Source: WYZ-LMO11 sp964617245
GTDB taxonomy: Archaea; Thermoproteota; Methanomethylicia; Methanomethylicales; Methanomethylicaceae
Reading direction: 5' to 3'
Length of the DNA stretch: 29,862 nt
Assembly: GCA_964617245.1 (NCBI GenBank)
Contig: CAZTWF010000048.1
Coordinates: 1 to 29,862, forward strand
The number at the start of each line of letters is the position of its first letter. Position 1 is the stretch's first letter. Below are positions 1 to 7,937 of the stretch, piece by piece. The translations under genes and the position numbers were made by a program. The notes beneath the pieces were generated by a model. That model worked only from the letters and a program-made list of their open reading frames with translations, had not been told where the DNA came from and did no database searches.

Positions 1-1420
1 TTTTAGAATTATTTTTAATATTAATGAAGTAATCTTTATTTAATAAACATCCAGGATCTGGAGCAGTATAATCTCCAAAGTATCCATATGCTCTAGCTCT
101 ACATCCTCCACATACATGTCTATATTCACAAATACCACAATATTGTTTTAAAATATCTCTATTTCTCAATTCTTTAAATTCTTTTAAATTGATCCATAAA
201 TCTTCAATATTATCTTTAAGTATATTGCCAACAACTAATGGAAGAAATACACAAGGTGTAATATCTCCATTTGGATTCATAGCAATATAGAATCTACCAG
301 CACCACATCCTCCAATGAACTCTGATAATGATTTGAGCTTGCCAGGAAGTTCAGGATTATAGAAATGTGTAGGCACTATACCACAAGAAATACCCTCAGT
401 TTGAAGAGCAATTCTAGCAAATTGTGGAGCTGTAGAGAGTACACTTATCTTACTTTTCTTAAGTTTTTCCCAAAGTATTTTCAATAAATCTTCACGTTCA
501 TCAGGTGTTAAATCTATTTCTAATATAGACTTTCCTCTTCCTGTAGGAACAAAATTATACATCATAAACCAATTTACTCCTAAGAATTCACATAAATTTA
601 TTATTTCTAATATTTCATTTAAATTATAATGAGTAACTGTAGTAGCAATATTTACAAAAAATCCTTCTTCTACTGCATTTTTTATTCCTTGTATTGTTTT
701 TTCAAATATTCCATTTATACCTCTAAATGAATCATGAGTTTCTGGTTTTGCACCATCTAAACTTATTTGTAAATATTCTACACCAGATTCTTTTAATTTT
801 TTACAATTTTCTTTTGTAAGTAATATTCCATTTGTAGCAATTGCTACATATAAATCATTATCTTTTGCATATTTTGTAAGTTCATAAATATCTTTACGAA
901 CTAATGGCTCACCACCTGAAAAAGCTAAAATTATAATTCCCCATTCTGCTAATTTACTTATACATTTTTTAGCTTCTTCAGTATTTACTTCATAATAACC
1001 TGGTATGCCTGCATCTGCATAACAATGTTTACATCTTAAATTACATCTATATGTTATATTCCAAACAACTTGAAATGGAGCTCCTGGTACAAATGGTCTA
1101 TTAACACCAAAATATGCAATTCCTTTTATTACATTTATTAGACCTCTTCTCCAATATACATCTTTAAATTTCTCTTTTATACTATTTTCATTTATGCCAA
1201 AAGATTTTCCTCCTACTTCAATTAGATTTGATATTACTTTTTCAGCAAATTTACATTTATTACAAGCTTCTTCTCTTAATCCAAGATATAATTCTAAAGC
1301 TACTTCAATTCTTGATTTTTTATCTTTTTCACAATAATTAACAAAACTTTTAATTATATTTCTTATTCCTGGTATTTTAACAAAATTTTCTAATAATTGA
1401 ATTGCAGAGTCTGCCTTCAA
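1..1420 (-). CDS. Radical SAM/SPASM-domain protein, C-terminus cut by window edge
   Basis: The reading frame is open from a TTG at 1420 to the window edge (473 codons, no stop reached). A strong GGGGG ribosome binding site lies just upstream of the TTG, and no ATG precedes it in frame. After an N-terminal region of about 115 residues, which carries a C53-x2-C56 pair, comes the radical SAM motif C126-x3-C130-x2-C133 (CNLRCKHC) and then SGGEP. The C-terminal part has a SPASM-type cysteine cluster (CGICEYRHVCGGC) for auxiliary Fe-S centres. The layout resembles the AhbC/AhbD/NirJ and peptide-maturase class of SPASM proteins; the substrate cannot be read from sequence. It lies downstream of the CoA operon on the same strand with a 39-bp gap and may be cotranscribed. 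Family assignment is firm; function is open. Confidence 0.9.
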   Translation of the reverse strand, partial: MKADSAIQLLENFVKIPGIRNIIKSFVNYCEKDKKSRIEVALELYLGLREEACNKCKFAEKVISNLIEVGGKSFGINENSIKEKFKDVYWRRGLINVIKGIAYFGVNRPFVPGAPFQVVWNITYRCNLRCKHCYADAGIPGYYEVNTEEAKKCISKLAEWGIIILAFSGGEPLVRKDIYELTKYAKDNDLYVAIATNGILLTKENCKKLKESGVEYLQISLDGAKPETHDSFRGINGIFEKTIQGIKNAVEEGFFVNIATTVTHYNLNEILEIINLCEFLGVNWFMMYNFVPTGRGKSILEIDLTPDEREDLLKILWEKLKKSKISVLSTAPQFARIALQTEGISCGIVPTHFYNPELPGKLKSLSEFIGGCGAGRFYIAMNPNGDITPCVFLPLVVGNILKDNIEDLWINLKEFKELRNRDILKQYCGICEYRHVCGGCRARAYGYFGDYTAPDPGCLLNKDYFINIKNNSK

Positions 1421-1459
1421 AATTACCCCCAGAATATATAGTAAATTAATTACAAAGAT

Positions 1460-2020
1460 TTATATTAATCGTTTTAGAATACCACTTTTTCTTAATGTAA
1501 TTACTATAATAATAGATATTATAGTATTTACTATAATAGATGTAGTAATTGCTGGTATCATTGCAATCCATATTAAAAATACTGTATTAATTAAACTTAA
1601 TGAAGTACTTGTAGATATAAACTTTCCAATTAAAGGATAAGCTATTTCAGGAGAAACTACTGAAGTAATTCCTAATACTAATGCTATCATACCTGATGTA
1701 AATATGAAACGAGAAAATTGACCTATAATAACTGCAAATAATGATCCTATTTTTTTATTTAAGAAATTAGTGAAAACCCCCATAATTCCATCACCTATTC
1801 CTGCAGCCATTTCTAATAATGCTTGTCCAGTCCAAATTGATACACCTAATCCCTTAATTATACCAACAATAAAAGTAGAACGAGCATTAAGAATAATAGC
1901 TGATATAGAAACAGGTGTAGATCCTAAATTAGGATTACCTAATGGAAAGGATACTCTTATTGCACTCATTATTATTGATAATGCTCCAAATATAGCTATA
2001 TAAGGAATATTTTTATTCAT
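1460..2020 (-). CDS. Predicted ECF-transporter S component (CoA-precursor uptake?)
   Basis: This 186-residue protein is almost entirely hydrophobic, with about five to six membrane spans. Helix 1 carries AIFGA, matching the AxxxA motif that S components of energy-coupling factor transporters use to dock with EcfT. A loop reading GNPNLGSTPV followed by KGLG is also S-component-like. It is the last gene of the CoA operon: its ATG overlaps the stop of phosphopantothenate synthetase (TAATG), so the two are translationally coupled. From this linkage I infer import of a CoA precursor. Because the pathway next door phosphorylates pantoate rather than pantothenate, pantoate would fit better. No EcfA or EcfT gene lies in the window, so it would need a shared module elsewhere. 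It could instead be an unrelated small permease. Confidence 0.65.
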   Translation of the reverse strand: MNKNIPYIAIFGALSIIMSAIRVSFPLGNPNLGSTPVSISAIILNARSTFIVGIIKGLGVSIWTGQALLEMAAGIGDGIMGVFTNFLNKKIGSLFAVIIGQFSRFIFTSGMIALVLGITSVVSPEIAYPLIGKFISTSTSLSLINTVFLIWIAMIPAITTSIIVNTIISIIIVITLRKSGILKRLI

Positions 2021-2790
2021 TATTTTATCACCATTTTTTCTAATCTATTTATTATATATGATAATACATAGGAGAGATTCTTTTTATTATCAAATTTAAT
2101 TAAAATTTCTTTTAATTCTTCTTTAGAAAGATTTTTCATTTCTTTTACAATTTTTATCATATTTGGAATTACTCTTACTATATTATCAACAATTGTTATA
2201 TCTGCTGTTTGAGCAGTTCTTGATAGTGGATTAAGATCAATAGCAATTACAAATTTTCCCATTTTCTTTAATGCTAAAGTTCTATCACCATCTTCTAAAG
2301 GTACTAATACTACATCTGCTGAATATATTCCTCTTGGATCAACTCTTCTTCTTTCACTGAATAACTCTGGTATTATCATATTAGCATTTTCACCTACACC
2401 AAGAACTTCATTTGCTCCATATTTCAAAAGCCACTTCTTAATTGCTTCTTCTCTTTTTCTTGTTCTAAAAAATAAATTAACCTCTAATGGAGCATTGAGT
2501 AATTTTGAAAGTTTAACTATTTCTTTTGGAACTAATGCTACTGTATTTCCATTTACAGATATAACAGGTTTATTTGCTAATAACATAGCTGCAATTGCTG
2601 CTTTTGTTGCAACTAATGCAGGTGGTATGGTTTTTTCTCCTATTAAATAATCAAAAGCTTCTCCTCTTCCATGAGCAATTAATCCTGCTTTTGCTACAAT
2701 ATTTTTTCTTTCAGCTTTTATTAATTTAATTCTTATTTTTAATGATTCTGCTCTTGGATGATTTTTTGGAATTTTTAAATTATAAATCAT
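2020..2790 (-). CDS. 4-phosphopantoate--beta-alanine ligase (archaeal phosphopantothenate synthetase)
   Basis: The protein (256 aa) ligates beta-alanine to 4-phosphopantoate using ATP to give 4'-phosphopantothenate, replacing bacterial pantothenate synthetase plus kinase. It has the family's diagnostic runs: NHPRAESLKIR near the N-terminus, GLIAHGRGEAFDYL, PVISVNGN, EVNLFFRTRKRE, ADVVLVPLEDGDRT and IDLNPLSRTA. Length and motif order are normal for the family (formerly DUF137). Its ATG overlaps the pantoate kinase stop by one base, and its own stop overlaps the next ATG, so four genes form one coupled operon. The product is passed to the adjacent CoaBC protein. Confidence 0.95.
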   Translation of the reverse strand: MIYNLKIPKNHPRAESLKIRIKLIKAERKNIVAKAGLIAHGRGEAFDYLIGEKTIPPALVATKAAIAAMLLANKPVISVNGNTVALVPKEIVKLSKLLNAPLEVNLFFRTRKREEAIKKWLLKYGANEVLGVGENANMIIPELFSERRRVDPRGIYSADVVLVPLEDGDRTLALKKMGKFVIAIDLNPLSRTAQTADITIVDNIVRVIPNMIKIVKEMKNLSKEELKEILIKFDNKKNLSYVLSYIINRLEKMVIK

Positions 2791-3680
2791 TAATATGCAC
2801 CTATTTTTGATAATTTAGATATTATAAAAATCAATCCATTTTTATTAATTAGAATTGGATTTTCTAAAGCTTCTAATTGAAATATCTTTTTACAAGAATC
2901 TTCATTTATAATTCCATAAACAATTCCTTTTTTTATTGAAATATATGATAATCCAAGTTTTTCATAAATTTTAATAATATTAATTATTTCATTATCAATA
3001 AATCCTAGATTTTCCCAGAACTTCCTAGAAATTTCCATAAAATTTTCTATTGTTGGTTTCTTCAAGAAATCTTCTTCACAAATTAATCCATATTCATTTA
3101 TTTTATTAATTTTATGATTAATTATTTTATTTGTATTTAAAATTTTAACTGGTGTAGTAACTACTAACCATCCATTAGGATCTGGTAATCTTATAACTTC
3201 TCCAAAACTAGGAGCTCCTGGTTTTTTTCTAAATTCAAATCCTCCTACTATTTGTGCAGCTACATCTCCAAATCCTGTTCTTCTTCTTACTTCTAAAATA
3301 TGTGCAATATTATAAGCTTCTTCTTTTTTAATAGGCATTCCTAATGCTTTATTAATTGCTAAAACAAGACCTAATGTAGAAGCTCCACTTATACCATAAC
3401 CATAACCTATAGGTAATAATGATTTTTGTTTAACAATAATCTCTATAGGACTATCTACTAAAAATCCCAATATTGGATATATGATATTATTGTTTTTCTC
3501 TTCATTATTCCATAAAAATTTAATCTTCATTTTATTACTTTTCTTAATATCTACATGAGTAATAACTCCTGCTTCTAAACATATTCCTGCACCTGTAGAA
3601 CCTGTAGTTAAGTAATCTTTAGATAAATGAACTCTAAAGAATCCAGTTATATGAGCAGGTACATAAGATTCTCCAATCAT
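2790..3680 (-). CDS. Pantoate kinase (GHMP superfamily)
   Basis: This 296-residue GHMP-type kinase phosphorylates pantoate to 4-phosphopantoate, the first committed step of the archaeal CoA route. The N-terminus starts ESYVPAHITGFFRVH, typical of archaeal pantoate kinases, and the ATP-binding GHMP loop is PIGYGYGISGAST at about residues 89-101. Its position between CoaBC and phosphopantothenate synthetase makes pantoate the likely substrate rather than shikimate, homoserine or mevalonate. Its start overlaps the CoaBC stop by four bases (ATGA). No anomaly was seen. Confidence 0.93.
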   Translation of the reverse strand: MIGESYVPAHITGFFRVHLSKDYLTTGSTGAGICLEAGVITHVDIKKSNKMKIKFLWNNEEKNNNIIYPILGFLVDSPIEIIVKQKSLLPIGYGYGISGASTLGLVLAINKALGMPIKKEEAYNIAHILEVRRRTGFGDVAAQIVGGFEFRKKPGAPSFGEVIRLPDPNGWLVVTTPVKILNTNKIINHKINKINEYGLICEEDFLKKPTIENFMEISRKFWENLGFIDNEIINIIKIYEKLGLSYISIKKGIVYGIINEDSCKKIFQLEALENPILINKNGLIFIISKLSKIGAY

Positions 3681-4909
3681 TTTTTCTTAGCCTCTAAATA
3701 AATATCTAAAATTTTATTTGCAATTTCCTGTTTTGAAGAAATTGGAATATGTATTACATTACCTTTTTTATCAACTATATAAACTTCATTATAATCTGAA
3801 TTAAAGCCAGTATATGGATTTGATAAACTATTTGCAACTATAATATCTGCTTTAGCTTCTCTAAGTTTTTCCATAGCTCTAGAAATAAGTTCTTCTTTTG
3901 ATAATCCATATTCTGCTTTAAATCCAATTATAAAAATATCTTTTGATTTTTCTCTTACAATATTTATTATTTTTGGTAAAGGAGATAAATTAATACTAAA
4001 CTTATTATTACTTGAAATTTTTCCTTCATATTTATTCTCTACTTTAAAATCTAATGGAGCTGCTGCCATTACAAATAAATCATATTTATTTCTAGAAAGA
4101 AGTTCTTTTACAGCTTCTAACATTTCTTCAGTTGTTTTAACATTTATTACTTTAATATTTCTTGGTAAAGGAAGATTTGTAGGTCCAGAGACTAAGGTAA
4201 CATCAGCTCCTCTCAAATATGCCTCTTTTGCAATAGCATATCCCATTTTTCCAGAACTTCCATTTGTAATATATCTTATCGAATCTATATATGATCTAGT
4301 TGGACCTGCTGTTACTAATACTGATGATCCTTTGAGATCTTTTTTTGTAAAAATAGAAATTACTTCTTCAATTATTACTTCTATTTCAGGAAATTTTGCT
4401 TTATCTTCTATAATTTGTGGTTCAATAAATTTTATTCCTATAGAAGTAAGTTTCTTTATATTTTCTAATACTATTGGATTATTATACATATTAGCATGCA
4501 TAACAGGAACAATTAAAATTGGTATACCATAGCCCATAGCAGATATTACTAATGAAGTTACAGGAGTATCATCAATTCCTGAGACTATTTTACCAATAGT
4601 ATTTGAAGTTGCTGGAGCAACTAAGACAAGATCTACATTTTTTCCTAATAATATATGTTCTACTTTACCAGTTAATTCTGTAACAACAGGATTTCCTGTA
4701 GCCCATTCCATAAGAATAGGTGATATTAACTTTTGAGAAGAAGGTGACATAACAACAAAAACTTCAGCACCATTTCTCATTAATTCACGAGCAAGTTCAG
4801 GTGATTTTATTACACCTACACTTCCACATAAACAAAGAGCAATTCTTTTACCTTCTAATCTTCTACTTTTTTTAAACAATATATCTTTTGATGGATGTAT
4901 CATAGCCAT
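3677..4909 (-). CDS. coaBC: Bifunctional phosphopantothenoylcysteine synthetase/decarboxylase
   Basis: The protein (410 aa) joins cysteine to 4'-phosphopantothenate and then decarboxylates the product to 4'-phosphopantetheine. The N-terminal half (about 20-185) is the FMN-binding decarboxylase: GSVGVIKSPELAREL, a probable catalytic His in KVEHILL, and the substrate clamp PVMHANMYNNP, where most family members have PxMNxxM. The C-terminal half (about 195-405) is the synthetase, with VTAGPTRSYIDSIRYITN followed by SSGKMG. It is the first gene of the operon and is preceded by the inverted-repeat region at 4932-5004. The product substrate for CoaD (23216-23677) is made here, so most of the pathway is present in two separate blocks. 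Confidence 0.95.
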   Translation of the reverse strand: MAMIHPSKDILFKKSRRLEGKRIALCLCGSVGVIKSPELARELMRNGAEVFVVMSPSSQKLISPILMEWATGNPVVTELTGKVEHILLGKNVDLVLVAPATSNTIGKIVSGIDDTPVTSLVISAMGYGIPILIVPVMHANMYNNPIVLENIKKLTSIGIKFIEPQIIEDKAKFPEIEVIIEEVISIFTKKDLKGSSVLVTAGPTRSYIDSIRYITNGSSGKMGYAIAKEAYLRGADVTLVSGPTNLPLPRNIKVINVKTTEEMLEAVKELLSRNKYDLFVMAAAPLDFKVENKYEGKISSNNKFSINLSPLPKIINIVREKSKDIFIIGFKAEYGLSKEELISRAMEKLREAKADIIVANSLSNPYTGFNSDYNEVYIVDKKGNVIHIPISSKQEIANKILDIYLEAKKK

Positions 4910-4931
4910 GATACATTTTCTCTCTCATATT

Positions 4932-5004
4932 TATGTATTTTATGTTATTAAAAAATATATTATATATTTTCTACTGTTATATACATAAAATACATATTTT
5001 ATGT
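4932..5004. promoter_or_regulatory. Inverted-repeat operator candidate in divergent promoter
   Basis: The 129-bp space between coaBC and the divergent Ost3-like gene holds three copies of a TATTTTATGT half-site: 4936-4945 (+), 4983-4992 (-) and 4995-5004 (+). The last two form a perfect 10-bp inverted repeat with a 2-bp spacer. The 14 bases at 4932-4945 recur exactly, inverted, at 4983-4996. The copy at 4936-4945 lies about 30 bp before the coaBC start, where a TATA box and its flank would sit. The palindrome lies about 35 bp before the other gene's TTG. This suggests a dimeric regulator binding both promoters; in such AT-rich DNA part of the pattern could be promoter sequence only. Confidence 0.5.
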
Positions 5005-5038
5005 AATAAAGAAAATAAATAAGTTCTTTATCAAATTA

Positions 5039-5395
5039 TTGGGATATAGATTGTTAGAAAATATATTAGAAAAAATCAATAAAATATTTAATAAAAATAT
5101 ATTAGCAATAATAGCAGTAATATCAATGATTTTTTTATTAAGTGGAGGAATTTATACCATATTAAGTAAGCCAAGTGCTATGGGAATATATAAATCATTA
5201 ACTATACAAAGTTTCTTAGAGTTCTTTGCCTCAGTCATATTATTAACTATGGGTGCTATTGGTTTAATATTCTTGGAAAAATCTATGAGAAAAACTTTTG
5301 ATATTTCTGGTGCTAAAATAAGATTTCTAATAGGCATAGCATTATTAATAACATCTATGATATTAATGGAAGTTTTATTATGGCTTAAATTTTAA
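5039..5395 (+). CDS. Small membrane protein, Ost3/Ost6-like
   Basis: This 118-residue protein has a short basic N-terminus and three predicted membrane spans (about 21-42, 58-80 and 92-114). The stretch SLTIQSFLEFFASVILLTMG, followed by GLIFLEKSMRK, resembles the C-terminal membrane part of oligosaccharyltransferase subunits of the Ost3/OST6 type that are found as short proteins in TACK and Asgard archaea. If correct it would help AglB/STT3 in N-glycosylation of surface proteins. The start is a TTG without a clear ribosome binding site, so the mRNA may be leaderless or nearly so. It is transcribed alone and ends 5 bp from the convergent carS. The family assignment rests on pattern memory and is moderate at best. 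Confidence 0.55.
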   Translation: MGYRLLENILEKINKIFNKNILAIIAVISMIFLLSGGIYTILSKPSAMGIYKSLTIQSFLEFFASVILLTMGAIGLIFLEKSMRKTFDISGAKIRFLIGIALLITSMILMEVLLWLKF

Positions 5396-5400
5396 AATTT

Positions 5401-5883
5401 TCAGAAAGGATGGTTCTTTAATTTAAAAAGATAAGCAAATATATTTGATATTAAATGTATTGGAGGAGTAACTACTATTATAAATAATACAATTTCTAAT
5501 TCTATTGGATAGAATATTGATGATAATAATAATGCACCAAATACAAAATCTAATTGATCTAATAATGGAGCAGGTCTACCTCTTGGAATTCCAAATCTTC
5601 TTTTTATAAAAGCTCCTATGAGATCTCCAATTAAAGCTCCAAATGATAATAAAAAACCTCTAAAAGGAAATCCTAATATAATTCCAGTTAATGTACCAAA
5701 GAATAATCCTGATATAAAGCCTTCAAAAGTTTTTCCATCTCCAAATAACCTTTTTCCATCTATAAAATTTTTTCCAAAATCTATTGGTTTTTTACCCTTA
5801 AATATTACAGGAGTAGCATTTGCAATATATGCTGGTAAGATTAATTCAAATGAATTTATTGCTAATTGATAGATATCTATCAT
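5401..5883 (-). CDS. carS: CDP-archaeol synthase
   Basis: The integral membrane enzyme (160 aa, about four to five spans) transfers CMP from CTP to unsaturated archaetidic acid (digeranylgeranylglyceryl phosphate), giving CDP-archaeol for polar lipid headgroup attachment. Recognisable family features are the N-terminal LPAYIANATPVIF, the conserved polar loop KPIDFGKNF-DGKRLFGDGKTFEGF, then GDLIGAFIKRRFGIPRGRPAPLLDQLDFVFGA at about 87-117. It overlaps the upstream RadB-like gene by four bases (ATGA), so the two are cotranscribed. Its lipid product depends on isoprenoid chains made by the pathway encoded at 6648-9535, although the two clusters are divergent. Confidence 0.93.
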   Translation of the reverse strand: MIDIYQLAINSFELILPAYIANATPVIFKGKKPIDFGKNFIDGKRLFGDGKTFEGFISGLFFGTLTGIILGFPFRGFLLSFGALIGDLIGAFIKRRFGIPRGRPAPLLDQLDFVFGALLLSSIFYPIELEIVLFIIVVTPPIHLISNIFAYLFKLKNHPF

Positions 5884-6551
5884 ACATCATCTATTCCATT
5901 TTCACTAATTCTTACTAGACAATTTATATCCATTTGAGGTTTTATTAATACTACTTTTCTTATGTTTTCTTGTAATCTATCTAATCTAATTATCTTATCA
6001 CACCAATATGTAAGTATATGAGATGCTACTGGTATTGGAGTTTTCTCTCCAGGACGAATAGTTATATCACTTGTTAATATTGTATACAATCCTCTTTTTA
6101 TTGAATTATATTTTAATAATGCTAATTCTCTATTCAATTGTTTATTTAATATTATATTTTCATTTTCTCTTTCTCTTAGTTCTAATCTATAAAATGATGT
6201 TATTGAATCAAAAACTATTAAATTTAAATTCTCAAAAAGAAATAATTCTAAATTATCAATTAGATCATCTTGTTCCTTAAAACTCTTAATATTAATTACT
6301 AATATGTTTTCACTTATTTCTGACCATTTATCTTTTGCCATTATTTTTAATCTCATGAGAGAAGCAGTTTCACCAGTAAAAATCAATAAGGATTTATTTC
6401 CTTTCAAAGTATTATTTATTATTATTTGAAAAGCTAATGTAGTTCTACCACTTCCTCTTCCTCCATATATAAGTAATAATTCTCCTAATGTTATTCCTCC
6501 TTCAATAAGCCTATCTATATTTTTACAACCAGTACTTAGTTTTTCATTCAT
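5880..6551 (-). CDS. radB: RadB-like RecA-superfamily ATPase
   Basis: This 223-residue protein is a single RecA/Rad51-type ATPase core. It starts LSTGCKNIDRLIEGGI, which is typical of RadB and KaiC-like archaeal recombinase paralogs. The P-loop is GGRGSGRTT at residues 30-38, with arginine at the place of the invariant lysine (R36). Walker B is LIVFDS and the C-terminal part ends in a short beta-rich region. It lacks the N-terminal helix-hairpin-helix domain of RadA, matching RadB in length. RadB proteins assist RadA in homologous recombination. It could instead be a KaiC-type paralog of unknown role. It leads a two-gene operon with carS. Confidence 0.72.
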   Translation of the reverse strand: MNEKLSTGCKNIDRLIEGGITLGELLLIYGGRGSGRTTLAFQIIINNTLKGNKSLLIFTGETASLMRLKIMAKDKWSEISENILVINIKSFKEQDDLIDNLELFLFENLNLIVFDSITSFYRLELRERENENIILNKQLNRELALLKYNSIKRGLYTILTSDITIRPGEKTPIPVASHILTYWCDKIIRLDRLQENIRKVVLIKPQMDINCLVRISENGIDDV

Positions 6552-6605
6552 TAGCTCTCCTCATAATAAAAATATTTCTTTTTATATAATATTCTCCAAT
6601 AATAA

Positions 6606-6641
6606 AAATATATAAATACAATCAATAAATAAAATGGAGGT
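6606..6641 (+). promoter_or_regulatory. Promoter and ribosome binding site of the mevalonate operon
   Basis: A TATA-like stretch (AATATATAAATA, about 6606-6618) sits about 35 bp before the TTG start at 6648, and a full GGAGGT at 6636-6641 lies six bases before that TTG. The strong ribosome binding site decides in favour of the TTG start; the ATG at 6634 is out of frame. Confidence 0.5.
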
Positions 6642-6647
6642 TTAATC

Positions 6648-7937
6648 TTGAGCTTAAGAGATTTTCTTAAAATTGAAAAAGATATAAAAGAATTTAATGA
6701 ATCTCTTTCTACTAAATACGAAATTCCATTGATTATGAAGAAATATGATGGCGGTCCTATATTAATTTTCAATAATATTAAAGGTAATAGTGATTTTCGT
6801 ATAATAGCTGGAGTTTGTGGAACAAGAGAAAGAATTTTAAAAAGTATTAATGCTAATAAAAATAATTATTATGAAAAAATAATAAATGCTATTAATAATC
6901 CAATTAAACCAAAAATTGAAGAATTTCATTTTGATATTGAAAAAAATGATCTTAATTGTTTACCAGTATTAACATATTATGAAAAAGATCCTGGACCATA
7001 CATAACATCAGGTATTGTTATAGCAAAACATCCAATAAAAAATTTTCAAAATGCTTCAATACATCGTTTATTAGTATTAGATGGAAAAAGAATGGCAATA
7101 AGAATTGTTCCAAGACATTTATATTCTATGTATCAAGAAGCAAAAGAATTAGGAAAAGATTTAGAAATAGCTATAGCCATAGGCTTACATCCAGCAGTAC
7201 TTTTAGGAGTTAATACAAGTCCAAAATATGGAGTTGATGAATTATGGGTAGCAAATTCTCTTCTTGATGGAAAATTAAAATTAACTAAATGTGAAACTGT
7301 AAATATTGAAGTTCCTATTAATTCTGAAATTATTATTGAAGGTGTTATTAAAAAAGATGAATTAGTAGATGAAGGTCCTTTTGTTGATCTTACTGGTAAT
7401 TATGATATTATAAGAAAACAACCTGTTATTGAAATTAATAAAATAATGATGAGGAAAAATCCATTATTTCATGCTATTCTTCCTGGAGGATATGAACATA
7501 AATTATTAATGGGACTTCCCAAGGAAGCTAAGATATATGATTCTATATCAAAAATTATACCTGAAGTTAAAGGCGTCCGTCTTACTATAGGAGGTTGTTG
7601 TTGGTTTCATGCAGTAATTTCAATAAAGAAACAAGCAGAAGGAGATGGTAAAAATGCTATATTAGCTGCTTTTGGTTCACATCCAAGTCTTAAACATGTA
7701 GTTGTTGTAGATGATGATATTGATATAGATAATATATTAGAGATTGAATGGGCTATTGCTACAAGATTTCAAGGTGATGAAGATCTTATTATAATTAAAA
7801 AAACAAGAGGATCTTCTTTAGATCCTTCATCAGATAGAGAAAGAATGATTACATGTAAAGTTGGAATTGATGCTACAATTCCATGGGATAAGCCAAGAGA
7901 AAGATTCTTAAAAGCAAAAATTCCTGGTGAAGAATAA
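6648..7937 (+). CDS. UbiD-family anhydromevalonate phosphate decarboxylase
   Basis: The protein (429 aa) is a UbiD-type decarboxylase, which needs prenylated FMN. It shows the N-terminal SLRDFLK, PGPYITSGI, the Arg-rich middle and the active-site strand VDEGPFVDLTGNYD with the catalytic acidic residues. UbiD members next to the two AcnX-type subunits encoded downstream are the archaeal decarboxylases that convert trans-anhydromevalonate 5-phosphate to isopentenyl phosphate. The stop overlaps the ATG of the dehydratase large subunit by one base. UbiX, which makes the cofactor, is not in the window. The assignment comes from the family plus context; alone it would only be UbiD-like. Confidence 0.92.
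   Translation: MSLRDFLKIEKDIKEFNESLSTKYEIPLIMKKYDGGPILIFNNIKGNSDFRIIAGVCGTRERILKSINANKNNYYEKIINAINNPIKPKIEEFHFDIEKNDLNCLPVLTYYEKDPGPYITSGIVIAKHPIKNFQNASIHRLLVLDGKRMAIRIVPRHLYSMYQEAKELGKDLEIAIAIGLHPAVLLGVNTSPKYGVDELWVANSLLDGKLKLTKCETVNIEVPINSEIIIEGVIKKDELVDEGPFVDLTGNYDIIRKQPVIEINKIMMRKNPLFHAILPGGYEHKLLMGLPKEAKIYDSISKIIPEVKGVRLTIGGCCWFHAVISIKKQAEGDGKNAILAAFGSHPSLKHVVVVDDDIDIDNILEIEWAIATRFQGDEDLIIIKKTRGSSLDPSSDRERMITCKVGIDATIPWDKPRERFLKAKIPGEE

Noticed and set aside
6551..6772. Minus-strand frame across the mevalonate operon start
   Set aside because: It overlaps the well-supported UbiD start, promoter and ribosome binding site and has no recognisable motif; a shadow.
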